DNA of 58,551 nucleotides from Fastidiosipila sp964627125 (GTDB lineage: Bacteria; Bacillota; Clostridia; Saccharofermentanales; Fastidiosipilaceae). The DNA lies in the NCBI GenBank assembly GCA_964627125.1, contig CAZVJQ010000008.1:1-58551 (forward strand), in the 5' to 3' direction. The notes below the pieces were generated by a model. That model was not told where the DNA came from and did no database searches. It was given only the letters and a program-made list of their open reading frames with translations. Position numbers and translations under genes: made by a program. Positions within the stretch are counted from its first letter, which is position 1; each line of letters starts with the position of its first letter. Of the stretch, positions 34,650-43,428 are shown one piece after another.

Positions 34650-37102
34650 TACTGGTCCTCCTCATCAGATTTAGCACCTAAGATACTGTAGTCAATGCTC
34701 TCATCTTCCTCATCCTCTGTAAGAATGTCTTCTTCTGATGCATAGAGCTCAGGTTCTTCAAAAATCTCCTCATCTGTATCATATTCATTTGGCATAAGTG
34801 CGAAGTCCAATAGTAGATTTAATTCACCAGCTAAAACTTGCATATCTTCTTTATCTACAGATTGCGCATAAACCAATGCTTCAAGAACAGTATATTTACT
34901 ACCTGATATTTTCTGAACACTTGCATACTCTAATCTTCTTGCAGCAACATCATTAATACCAGCTAAATTATTTTCAATAAATCTAAATGCAGATAAGAAA
35001 TCACTCTCAGCAAAATTATTGTTTTTAATATCATTAATAACAGATTGAGCAATCTCAACTACTCTGTCTCTGTCTTCAGGTTCTACTTCAGCTGAGATAT
35101 TTAATAGTCCTGTGAATGGATTGTACTCTGAACTGACACCATATGAATAACCTAGTTCAGTTCTTATGGCTCTATTCAGCAAAGAAGTGCTTCTTCCAGC
35201 AAGCATAGCTGAGAATATCTGTGCATCCAACTCTCTTATAGAAATAGAACTAGGAAGATTATTGAAAATTAAAACCACATTTGCTAATTTACTATCTGTA
35301 TATTCTGTATGTTTTTCAATCGCTTGATAGTCTCTAACTCTCAAGCCTTTACCAGGTAGAAGATTAAAACTATCGTTACTTCTATGTATCCTTGAAAATT
35401 GTCTACTTAATTCTTTCGCAAAACTATTGTCTTCAAATCTACCTGAAAGAAATACTCTTATATGCCCATTATTAAACAAGTTCATCCATGCTCTTTGCAA
35501 ATCTAATGCACTGACGTCATTAATCATGTCACTTAGTACTTCTATTGGAAGATTGTCTACACTGGTATATGAGTGTGATTTATCCAAATATGTAATTGCT
35601 CTAATCAGTGCCTTCTTCTTAGAAGAGAATCTAGATTGATTCAATTCAAAAATCATATTCATCTTCTCTGAAGACACAATTTCATCAGCAAAATTATAAA
35701 ACTCATTCCAGACAGGGTCTATCAGCATATTAATAAATAGATTAGAGCTATTCTTAAATGCACCTGTCTCATCTAAACTTCTATTAATAGAAGAAAGAGT
35801 AAATGTTATTCTTTGTAAGTCTCCAATAATTTCATTCTTAACTGTAATCTCAGATGCATACTGACTCTGTAAATATGCTGCTAATTTAGGTCTAGTGTCA
35901 TATTCTGTAGTTGTTGCAGTAAGTATCCTTGCTAATAAAGCATTAGCAACTACTTCGTCCTCATCTACTGGTAAATATACTTCTACAGAGAAATAGCTAG
36001 TATTAAATCTATCTGATTTAGATACATAAATTGGAATATTATTTTTATTAGTAAATAATTGGAAGTTCTCATGACTGGAGTGATACTTAATCGCCTTCCT
36101 CATATCTTTATCAATCTCAGCTGACATAGATATGAAACTTGGGAATCGCTCTTCATCTCTTTCATGTTTTAATAATTCAACTTCAATATACTGACCATAT
36201 AAATTAATATCTTCATTTAATATAGTAGTTTCAACAAGTGGGTATGGATCTGTATGATTTACTGTTGGTCTCAAACCTATACTTGTGATGGCATTATAAG
36301 AAGTATCTCCTACCTTACAAACAGAATTATAGACACCATATTTAGGAACAACCATTCCTTCAGGCACTCTAATATTAGCAGTTGGCATACCTATAGTTCT
36401 ACCAAGAGCTTGCCCCTTAATAACAATTCCAGGGATAGTATATGGTCTACCCATTAGCCTAGAAACATCTTCCATCTCACCTTCAACAATGTGATTTCTA
36501 ATTCTAGTACTAGATACTAATTCTTCCTCATAATAAACAGGGTCAACTACTCTAAGAACAGCGCCAGTATCCTTGGCCCACTGTTTTAAAAACTCAATAT
36601 TACCTTCTTGCCCTTTAGCGAAGCGATAATCCTGCCCCACATACAAGACCTTACAATTTAAAAGCTCAGTTAAAATTCCATATGCAAATTCATGTGGAGT
36701 AATTGCAGCATTCTTCTCATCGAAAACTTGTAGATATAAACTATCTACGCCCATGTTTTCGAGCACAGCGTTTCTTTGTTCTGAGCTCTGGATAAAGCCT
36801 AAGAAATCATAATTAGCAGGAGCTAGTGGAGATTGTAATAATTCATTTTTCTCATGCAAACCTGGCACAATTACATTGAGCTTATGATTTGCTGGCAGTG
36901 GTTTAGGGAATCTATCAAAAGACATCAACACAGACTCTAAGCCTTTGATCTCAGCTTCCTCAACCATTCTCCTAATAATTTCTTGATGTCCTCTATGTAT
37001 ACCATCAAAAAATCCAAGAGCAATAGCCTTCTCTTGTCCTAAATAGCTCTTATCAACATCACTATTTTTTGTTTTAATTAAATCTAGAGTTAAGGTATTC
37101 AA
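34649..37102 (-). CDS. ribF: RibF (riboflavin kinase/FAD synthetase) fused to an M16-like (YmfF type) domain
   Basis: 817 aa in one uninterrupted frame. Residues 20-190: FAD synthetase with 'ALGFFDGIHRGHQEII' (HxGH at 36-39) and 'YVGQDYRFAKGQEGN...VSSTRIRNHIVEGE'. Residues 190-320: flavokinase, 'GRPYTIPGIVIKGQALGRTIGMPTANIRVPEG', 'GVYNSVCKVG', ending 'YIEVELLKHERDEERF', where ordinary RibF stops. Residues about 330-745 continue as an M16/YmfF-like module ('TSYFSVEVYLPVDEDEVVANALLARIL', 'YDTRPKLAAYLQSQYASEITV', 'ELGYSYGVSSEYNPFTGLLNISAEV') without HxxEH. The last 70 residues are acidic. TTG start, overlapping truB by 29 nt in the usual truB-ribF order. It makes FMN and FAD; the M16 part is unexplained. 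Confidence 0.85.
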   Translation of the reverse strand: MNTLTLDLIKTKNSDVDKSYLGQEKAIALGFFDGIHRGHQEIIRRMVEEAEIKGLESVLMSFDRFPKPLPANHKLNVIVPGLHEKNELLQSPLAPANYDFLGFIQSSEQRNAVLENMGVDSLYLQVFDEKNAAITPHEFAYGILTELLNCKVLYVGQDYRFAKGQEGNIEFLKQWAKDTGAVLRVVDPVYYEEELVSSTRIRNHIVEGEMEDVSRLMGRPYTIPGIVIKGQALGRTIGMPTANIRVPEGMVVPKYGVYNSVCKVGDTSYNAITSIGLRPTVNHTDPYPLVETTILNEDINLYGQYIEVELLKHERDEERFPSFISMSAEIDKDMRKAIKYHSSHENFQLFTNKNNIPIYVSKSDRFNTSYFSVEVYLPVDEDEVVANALLARILTATTTEYDTRPKLAAYLQSQYASEITVKNEIIGDLQRITFTLSSINRSLDETGAFKNSSNLFINMLIDPVWNEFYNFADEIVSSEKMNMIFELNQSRFSSKKKALIRAITYLDKSHSYTSVDNLPIEVLSDMINDVSALDLQRAWMNLFNNGHIRVFLSGRFEDNSFAKELSRQFSRIHRSNDSFNLLPGKGLRVRDYQAIEKHTEYTDSKLANVVLIFNNLPSSISIRELDAQIFSAMLAGRSTSLLNRAIRTELGYSYGVSSEYNPFTGLLNISAEVEPEDRDRVVEIAQSVINDIKNNNFAESDFLSAFRFIENNLAGINDVAARRLEYASVQKISGSKYTVLEALVYAQSVDKEDMQVLAGELNLLLDFALMPNEYDTDEEIFEEPELYASEEDILTEDEEDESIDYSILGAKSDEEDQ

Positions 37103-38213
37103 CTGTAATAAATATCCTTTCTGCTTTTAATATATAGTCATTATTATACTTGAGTATTTTTCCTATACCTAAAAATAAATCATCTGTAAAAATCCGGATT
37201 AATTTTTCATCTTGAGCTTCAATCTCATAGTCTTCCAAGTTGATTCTTTGTCCCTGAACTATTCTCCTAGCTTCTTGGGGCTTTAATTTTAGCATAGACC
37301 AGTCGTCTCTTACGTCAGCAATGGAAAGTAAGTATTCATTTCCATCTCTATAGTCCCAGAACTCATACCCATTTTCCACTAACTTTTCTAGCTCATCTAA
37401 CTTTATAGAATCTACTAGCTCATAAGGGCCATTCTTGCTGCGTCTTAACATAAATGCATATGCTCCTAAGCCTAATATATTCCCTAAATCTTCTGCCCAA
37501 GCTCTAATATAAGTCCCTGAAGATACTTCCACATCATAAATTGCCCAGAGCTTATTCAAGTTAATATTATTTGCTTCGTCCATATCGCTTTCGTAGCGAT
37601 CGAAGCCAGGGAAATATTCATTAATTACTTCTACTTCCTCAGCACAATTCTCTTGGAAGCTATCTTCAGTAAAAATCTCATTATCACTAACAGCATCATT
37701 AATTCCTGCAGCTAATAAATTTACTGAGAAAATCTCAACATCCTTCTTTTTAGCTTCCACTTCTATCCCTTGTCTTGCGTACCAGTAAGATGGCTTACCA
37801 TCGGTCTTTATCGCAGAATATTTAGGAATAGTTTGAGTAATTTTACCGCTAAGCTCGTTGTCTGCTTTGGCCAAAGCCCCCGCAAACTCATCAAGACTCG
37901 CAAAAGGATTTTGCTCATCAGCTCTAGAAACAACTTCACCAGATAGATCCTGAGTAGTAGTGTTTTCACCGAAGTGAATGACAACTCTATAAGTCTTACG
38001 AAACTCCTCCATGTAGCGGATGAAGTTTGTGGATTTACCTAGAACCACAGGCAAGACCCCATCTGCGAAAGGGTCGAGAGTGCCTACGTGGCCAGCCTTA
38101 TTATTATTGGTGATTCTTTTAACCCTTGAGACAGTCTGCATGGAACTAAGCCCTGCAGGCTTCCAAATATTTAAAACTCCACCTTGGTGTGAAACTTTAT
38201 TTTTTCTTGCCAT
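37074..38213 (-). CDS. truB: tRNA pseudouridine-55 synthase TruB with internal insertion
   Basis: 379 aa against about 300 in the family. Seen: 'GVLNIWKPAGLSSMQTVSRVKRI', catalytic Asp47 in 'GHVGTLDPFADGVLPVVLGK', 'YRVVIHFGENTTTQDLSGE', 'QTIPKYSAIKTDGKPSYWYAR', 'DVEVSSGTYIRAWAEDLG', and a C-terminal PUA-like part. An acidic stretch of about 50 residues around 190-240 ('EDSFQENCAEEVEVINEYF') interrupts the catalytic domain before the 'SSGTYIR' strand. TruB makes pseudouridine 55 in the T-loop. It follows nrnA by 2 nt and overlaps ribF. Confidence 0.95.
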   Translation of the reverse strand: MARKNKVSHQGGVLNIWKPAGLSSMQTVSRVKRITNNNKAGHVGTLDPFADGVLPVVLGKSTNFIRYMEEFRKTYRVVIHFGENTTTQDLSGEVVSRADEQNPFASLDEFAGALAKADNELSGKITQTIPKYSAIKTDGKPSYWYARQGIEVEAKKKDVEIFSVNLLAAGINDAVSDNEIFTEDSFQENCAEEVEVINEYFPGFDRYESDMDEANNINLNKLWAIYDVEVSSGTYIRAWAEDLGNILGLGAYAFMLRRSKNGPYELVDSIKLDELEKLVENGYEFWDYRDGNEYLLSIADVRDDWSMLKLKPQEARRIVQGQRINLEDYEIEAQDEKLIRIFTDDLFLGIGKILKYNNDYILKAERIFITVEYLNSRFN

Positions 38214-38215
38214 TA

Positions 38216-39256
38216 TTATCTCAATTCTAATCTTGATTTAACTTTTGAAACTACTTCAAGACAAACTTCTTCTATCGGTCTATCTGTATTTTCTACAGTA
38301 AATCCTGCAGCATTCTTATGCCCACCACCATCGTAAAGGGAAGCAATATAAGCAACATCAAAATCTCCAGTACTTCTAAGATTACCTCTATATCCTTCAG
38401 CAGATTCTCTCATAAAAAGACTTACTTTAACTCCTTGGATATCTCTTAATAGAGCTGGAACTGCATTTAAATCTGAATCTAAAACACCATACTTAGAGGC
38501 ATATGCTCTACTAACTGTAAGATAAGATATCTCACCACCTTCAGATAGTTTAGAATCCAATGCGAGTTGCCCTTCTATTTGGAAAACTCTCCATGGTTTT
38601 TCTTTAAACAAACGATTGTTTAATTGTGCTACTTCGATTCCATACTCTAATAATTCAGCACCAATTCTTAAAGTTTCTGGGCTAACATTATCGTAGGTGA
38701 ATCCACCTGTATCTGTTAGTAGGCCGATGTATAGAGCAATTGCTACATCATGGTCAAATAACTTAATACCACTTAGTTCTTCTAAAACTAAGATCAATGT
38801 ATAAACTAACTCAGTATTGGCACCAGCATCTGGATCAATAAAAACTAAATCTTCATTAGGTTTTATATTAATGTGGTGGTCAATAATTGCCTGCTCAGGG
38901 CTTGAATAGTAAACCTCTTGTCTACTTGCAAATCTGGTATCTTCAGAAGCATCCACTTGAATTGCTAAAGATTGACGCTCTTGAATAGCCTTCTTCTCGT
39001 CATCCTTTAAATCCGGCCAGACTCTCGCAGATTCAGTAAAGGGCATCATTAAAAATGGATTAACCCTCTCCTCACATAAAGTAATTACTTCAATTCCCAA
39101 CTTAGCAAGAGCACCCACTAAAGCAAAAGAAGAGCCGTAGGCATCGCCATCAGCTCTTACATGAGGATAAATAACAACTAAAGCGTCACTATCCTTCTTG
39201 CTAAGGATGCTTCTTGCTAAAGTTTCTAGTCCTAATTTTCTAGCTTCTCTAGTCAT
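38216..39256 (-). CDS. nrnA: DHH/DHHA1 phosphoesterase NrnA (oligoribonuclease / pAp phosphatase)
   Basis: 346 aa from the ATG at 39256; a GTG three codons upstream (39265), closer to AAGGAA, is the alternative. Metal-site motifs: 'VIYPHVRADGDAYGSSFALVGAL', 'AIQVDASEDTRF', the DHH box 'QAIIDHHINIKPN', 'ALYIGLLTDTGGFTYDNVSPETL', and the DHHA1 glycine-rich 'SLYDGGGHKNAAGFTV'. NrnA degrades nano-RNA and dephosphorylates pAp. It lies between rbfA and truB, a standard Firmicutes order. Confidence 0.93.
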   Translation of the reverse strand: MTREARKLGLETLARSILSKKDSDALVVIYPHVRADGDAYGSSFALVGALAKLGIEVITLCEERVNPFLMMPFTESARVWPDLKDDEKKAIQERQSLAIQVDASEDTRFASRQEVYYSSPEQAIIDHHINIKPNEDLVFIDPDAGANTELVYTLILVLEELSGIKLFDHDVAIALYIGLLTDTGGFTYDNVSPETLRIGAELLEYGIEVAQLNNRLFKEKPWRVFQIEGQLALDSKLSEGGEISYLTVSRAYASKYGVLDSDLNAVPALLRDIQGVKVSLFMRESAEGYRGNLRSTGDFDVAYIASLYDGGGHKNAAGFTVENTDRPIEEVCLEVVSKVKSRLELR

Positions 39257-39323
39257 AAATATCACATTCCTTATATTAATTTTTCACTTAAAGTATTAGC
39301 TATTTCGTTAGCTAAACTTAAAT

Positions 39324-39713
39324 CTACTCTTCTTCTTCTGTCTCTAATGTTTCTAGCTCTCTATCATCATTTTTATGAACTTCAGCTAGCAAATCATCAA
39401 TCCTTTTACCTTTTTCATAAGAATCATCTAAGTGGAAACGTAGTTCTGGAGTAACTCTCAACTTAATTCTTTGAGATAAAGATTTTCTTAAAAATCCTTT
39501 AGCCTTAGTTAGAGCTTTAATAGCTTGCTCTTGCTCCTCAGCAGTTCCTAAGACAGAAACATATAAATCAGCATAGTTAAAATCTCTACTGACTCTTGCA
39601 CTTGTGATTGATGTAAAGGTAGGTACTCTTGGATCGTCTAGTTCAGTAGTAATAATATCAGCAACGATCTTTCTTACTTCATCTGCAACTCTATCTTCTC
39701 TTTTGAAAGCCAT
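39324..39713 (-). CDS. rbfA: Ribosome-binding factor A
   Basis: 129 aa. KH-fold protein that binds the 30S subunit during late 16S maturation. Seen: 'REDRVADEVRKIVADIITTELDDPRV', 'TSARVSRDFNYADLYVSVLG', 'LRKSLSQRIKLRVTPELRFHLDDSYEKGKRIDDLL'. It ends with an acidic tail 'DDRELETLETEEEE'. infB-rbfA-nrnA-truB order is conserved. A hairpin at 39749-39773 sits in the gap from infB. Confidence 0.95.
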   Translation of the reverse strand: MAFKREDRVADEVRKIVADIITTELDDPRVPTFTSITSARVSRDFNYADLYVSVLGTAEEQEQAIKALTKAKGFLRKSLSQRIKLRVTPELRFHLDDSYEKGKRIDDLLAEVHKNDDRELETLETEEEE

Positions 39714-39748
39714 TTTTAATTCCTCTACTTATACTTATCAAATAATCG

Positions 39749-39773
39749 AAGGGACAAATTAATTTCATCCCTT
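39749..39773. repeat. Hairpin between infB and rbfA
   Basis: AAGGGA...TCCCTT with an inner AAATT/AATTT repeat. No T-run follows on the minus strand, so it is more likely an mRNA structure or processing site than a terminator. Confidence 0.4.
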
Positions 39774-39784
39774 AGTTAAAATTA

Positions 39785-42688
39785 TTATCTCTTAATTTCT
39801 TGCATCTCGTAGGTCTCAATGATGTCTTCAACTTCTAAATCATTGTATCCATCAATTGTTAGACCACACTCATAACCTGTAGCAACTTCTCTCACGTCAT
39901 CTTGGAATCTTCTTAGAGAACCAATACTACCATCGTGGACTACGATACCATCACGAATAACTCTACATAGAGAGTTTCTAGTAATCTTACCGTCGGTTAC
40001 ATAACCACCACCGATTGTACCTAATGTACTTACCTTGTATGTTTCTCTAATTTCAACGTGACCTAAGATTACTTCTTCATACTCTGGGTCTAATCTACCC
40101 TTCATAGCATCTTGAATTTCTTCAATAGCCTTATAGATAACACTGTATAGTCTAATTTCAACTTCTAAGTCATCAGCAATATCTTTAACTGAGTTTGAAG
40201 GTCTAACATTAAATCCAATAATAACTGCGCTACTTGCTTCAGCTAATCTTACGTCAGATTCATTAATCGCACCTGCAGCTGCATGGATAACATTAATTCT
40301 AATCTCTTCATCACTTAATTTTTCTAGTGATTGTTGCATTGCTTCAACAGAACCAACTACGTCAGCCTTAATTATAACGTTGAAGTCTTTAACCTTACCT
40401 GCTTCAATTTGTGAGAATAAGTTATCAAGAGTAACTACTTGAGCGGCTCTAAATCCTTCTTCTCTAACAATTTCAGCTCTCTCTTCTGCCCACTGTCTTG
40501 CCTTACGCTCATCATCTACTTGGTAGAAGATAGCACCAACTTCAGGAACATCAGGTAAACCTAATATCTCAACAGGTACAGATGGACCAGCTTCAGATAC
40601 ACTCTCTCCTCGAGAGTTAGTCATAGCTCTTACATTACCTACAACAGTATCAGCAATAATTGTATCACCTTGTTTCAAGGTACCTCTTTGGATTAGAGCT
40701 GTAGCAATAACACCACGGTGTCTATCTAACTGAGCTTCAATAATAATACCTTTAGCTTGTCTCTCAGGGTCAGCCTTCAACTCCATAACATCTGAAGTTA
40801 AAAGAACCATTTCTAACAAGTCATCGATACCATCTTTATTCTTAGCTGAGATTGGAACCATAATAGTGTCTCCACCCCAGTCTTCTGAAACTAAACCATA
40901 TTGAGTTAATTGTTCCATAATTCTATCTGGGTTGGCACTTGGTTTATCCATCTTATTGATTGCAACAATAATCTCTGTTCCAGCTGCCTTAGCATGGTTA
41001 ATAGCTTCGATAGTTTGTGGCATAACACCATCATCTGCAGCAACAACTAGTATTGCAATATCTGTAGCTTGAGCACCACGTGCACGCATTGTTGTGAAGG
41101 CCTCATGTCCAGGTGTATCTAAGAATGTAATCTTACGACCATCTAGATCTACCATGTAAGCACCGATATTTTGTGTAATACCACCGGCCTCACCGTCTGC
41201 AATTTTAGCGTCTCTAATTGCATCCAATAATGTAGTTTTACCGTGGTCAACGTGACCCATAACAACTACAACTGGAGGTCTAGCAACTAAGTTTTCTTCA
41301 ACATCTTCAGTCTCATCAAACAAGTCTGCTGCTTGCTCTTCAGTCTTATCTAATCTTTCAGTAGTAATATCAAATTCACTAGCGATAATTGTTGCTGTAT
41401 CGAAATCTATAATGTCATTCAATGTAACCATTACACCATTTGAAATTAAGTGTTGGATAACTTCAGCAGATGTTCTAGCAATAGCTTCAGCAAATTCCTT
41501 AACTGTCATATTATCAAGTAAGGCAACGTGAGTAACTAATGTCTTATCTACTGATACAGACTCATCTTTCTTCCTACGTTGTTTCTCTCTATATTGACGA
41601 TTAAACTCTTGCTCTTTTTCTCTTTGCTTAGAATTTCGTCTCTCATCAGCAAAGTTTCTTGAACGAGTCTTGCCTTTAGCAAATTTATTTTTATTTTGTT
41701 GAGCAATAAGATCAGGAGCAACCTCACCCTCGGTTGTTTTCTTACGAGGCTTGCGTGGTTGTGAACGTAATTGTTTCTTATCGTCCTCATCCTTATCCTT
41801 GTCATATGGTGAGTATGAATCTTGGCCAGTATTTCTAGCTGGTCTATCATTTCTCTTAAAGTTATTGTTTCTACCACCTGAAGATCTATCGAAGTTTTGA
41901 CTCTTACGTCTCTCTTTATCTTCTTTTTGCTTGGCAAAAGCCTTCGCAGTAGCAGCTAATGAATCATCAGTACCTGAGCTAATCTTTCTTGGCCCACCTG
42001 TTGAAATCTTACCACCTGAGGCAAGTTTTCTAGGTCCTGATTCAGTAACCTTACGAGGTGTAGCTTTTGTAGAACTAGGGCTAGATGTTTGAGCAGGAGC
42101 TTCAGTCTTCTTAACTTCTGCTTGCTTCTTAGCTTCTTCAGCTTGTCTAGCCTCCTCAGCTGCTTGTTTTTCTGCCTCAACTTGTGCCGCAGACTTAATT
42201 TTTCTAGGTCTAGTACCTAAATCCTTTAATGGACTAGGTTTAACTGGTGCAGGTTTTAGTCTAGGAGCAGCAGGTTTAGCACTCTCTTTTTGAGCACTTT
42301 GTTGAGCTTTACGCTCATTTGCAGCCTTAGTCTGAGCCTTAGCTCTTTCTAATGCACTCATACCCTTAGTCTCTTCTTCAGCCTTAGCACTCTCTTGAGC
42401 TCTAGCCTTCTTCTCAGCTTCAGCTTGAGCTTGTTCTTCGATAATATTACCGATTTTTCTAGGTTTTGGAGCAGCAGTAGTAGAGCTAGTAGGAGTTTTT
42501 GCACTTGCATCATCCTTCTTAGCTGTATCTGCCTTCTTCACTCTTTTAACTTTGCTGACATTGGCGGTAATGACTCTACCAGAAACACCCTTCATGCCAA
42601 CTGTTGAATCTTGCTCATTAGCATCGCTCGTATTTTCGTTTAAAGACTCATTTTTATTCTCATTTTCACGATCGTTATTTTCTAGCAT
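39785..42688 (-). CDS. infB: Translation initiation factor IF-2
   Basis: 967 aa, in the long IF-2 class. The first 380 residues are disordered, Lys/Ala/Glu-rich ('AEKKARAQESAKAEEETKG'), then 'TLVTHVALLDNMTVKEFAEAIARTSAEVIQHLISNGVMVTLND' (IF2-N domain). G domain: 'VVVVMGHVDHGKTTLLDAI', 'GGITQNIGAYMV', 'FLDTPGHEAFTTMRARGAQ', 'AINKMDKPSANP'. Domain II, III and IV follow, ending 'GYECGLTIDGYNDLEVEDIIETYEM'. It brings initiator tRNA to the 30S P site. Between ylxQ and rbfA in the nusA operon. The N-terminal repeats make this part hard to compare with relatives. Confidence 0.98.
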   Translation of the reverse strand: MLENNDRENENKNESLNENTSDANEQDSTVGMKGVSGRVITANVSKVKRVKKADTAKKDDASAKTPTSSTTAAPKPRKIGNIIEEQAQAEAEKKARAQESAKAEEETKGMSALERAKAQTKAANERKAQQSAQKESAKPAAPRLKPAPVKPSPLKDLGTRPRKIKSAAQVEAEKQAAEEARQAEEAKKQAEVKKTEAPAQTSSPSSTKATPRKVTESGPRKLASGGKISTGGPRKISSGTDDSLAATAKAFAKQKEDKERRKSQNFDRSSGGRNNNFKRNDRPARNTGQDSYSPYDKDKDEDDKKQLRSQPRKPRKKTTEGEVAPDLIAQQNKNKFAKGKTRSRNFADERRNSKQREKEQEFNRQYREKQRRKKDESVSVDKTLVTHVALLDNMTVKEFAEAIARTSAEVIQHLISNGVMVTLNDIIDFDTATIIASEFDITTERLDKTEEQAADLFDETEDVEENLVARPPVVVVMGHVDHGKTTLLDAIRDAKIADGEAGGITQNIGAYMVDLDGRKITFLDTPGHEAFTTMRARGAQATDIAILVVAADDGVMPQTIEAINHAKAAGTEIIVAINKMDKPSANPDRIMEQLTQYGLVSEDWGGDTIMVPISAKNKDGIDDLLEMVLLTSDVMELKADPERQAKGIIIEAQLDRHRGVIATALIQRGTLKQGDTIIADTVVGNVRAMTNSRGESVSEAGPSVPVEILGLPDVPEVGAIFYQVDDERKARQWAEERAEIVREEGFRAAQVVTLDNLFSQIEAGKVKDFNVIIKADVVGSVEAMQQSLEKLSDEEIRINVIHAAAGAINESDVRLAEASSAVIIGFNVRPSNSVKDIADDLEVEIRLYSVIYKAIEEIQDAMKGRLDPEYEEVILGHVEIRETYKVSTLGTIGGGYVTDGKITRNSLCRVIRDGIVVHDGSIGSLRRFQDDVREVATGYECGLTIDGYNDLEVEDIIETYEMQEIKR

Positions 42689-42732
42689 ATTTTATTTCCT
42701 TACCTCCATCGCAACTTTCAATTCTCTATATC

Positions 42733-43071
42733 TTACTCTTTTGTTAATTTCATTATCCCCTGGGCAAAGCCCTCATCCATCACGCCAATTATGGCGCATT
42801 TTTCACGTCCCATTAAAAAACCTAAATTAGCAGCATCTGACATTTTTATGACATTCACTTCTCTATGTAGATCTTCTAAAACCTTCGCTACCTTAGCTTC
42901 GCTTCTATCAGAAATGTCTGTTGCTACAATAAGTAAATCAAGATTTCCAAGTCTTAGTTCATTAAGACTCGCATCCATTCCACGGCTTAATGCGCCAGCT
43001 CTTCTTGCAAGTCCTAGCAGTCTAATAACTTTATCTTCATTTACATCTTCAAGTTCATATATATTTTGCAT
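42733..43071 (-). CDS. L7Ae-family K-turn RNA-binding protein YlxQ
   Basis: 112 aa. L7Ae/L30e pattern: 'EDKVIRLLGLARRAGALSRGMDASLNELRLGNLDLLIVATDISDRSEAKVAKV', then 'VNVIKMSDAANLGFLMGREKCAIIGVMDEGFAQGI'. YlxQ-type proteins bind RNA kink-turns. The start overlaps the ylxR stop by one base (TAATG). The nusA-ylxR-ylxQ-infB order is the standard one in Firmicutes. Confidence 0.9.
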   Translation of the reverse strand: MQNIYELEDVNEDKVIRLLGLARRAGALSRGMDASLNELRLGNLDLLIVATDISDRSEAKVAKVLEDLHREVNVIKMSDAANLGFLMGREKCAIIGVMDEGFAQGIMKLTKE

Positions 43072-43415
43072 TAGCTCTTCTTCATACTTCCATCTGGACT
43101 TATTTTAATAATCTTCTTCTCGCGGGGTTCTTTTGTTAATCTTTCAGCTTCTAATTCAGATAAAAGTTCCTCTTTAAGCCCTTCTTGCGTCTTATTCTTT
43201 AGTTGAGCATGCAATTTTCTTCTGTCAAATGCATTTACTATACATTCTTCATTTTTACATATATATGCGCCACGGCCATCTAGTTTAGCAGTTTCATCAA
43301 ATTGAATTAACTCATCTCTCACAACTAGGCGAAATAATTCATTTTTCTCTTTCATTTCTCTGCAGTTACTGCACATGCGCTTAGGCTTATGTTTCTCTTT
43401 AAGTACTTTTGCCAA
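43071..43415 (-). CDS. ylxR: YlxR (DUF448) RNA-binding protein
   Basis: 114 aa from a TTG at 43415, with GAGG 6 nt upstream; another in-frame TTG four codons earlier abuts the nusA stop without a ribosome site. YlxR signature: 'KPKRMCSNCREMKEKNELFRLVVRD', 'DETAKLDGRGAYICKNEECI', 'RRKLHAQL'. The basic cleft with GRGAY is proposed to bind RNA and YlxR has been linked to RNase P (family knowledge). The C-terminus is a charged tail of about 30 residues. Confidence 0.9.
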   Translation of the reverse strand: MAKVLKEKHKPKRMCSNCREMKEKNELFRLVVRDELIQFDETAKLDGRGAYICKNEECIVNAFDRRKLHAQLKNKTQEGLKEELLSELEAERLTKEPREKKIIKISPDGSMKKS

Positions 43416-43428
43416 ATCAAACCTCAAA

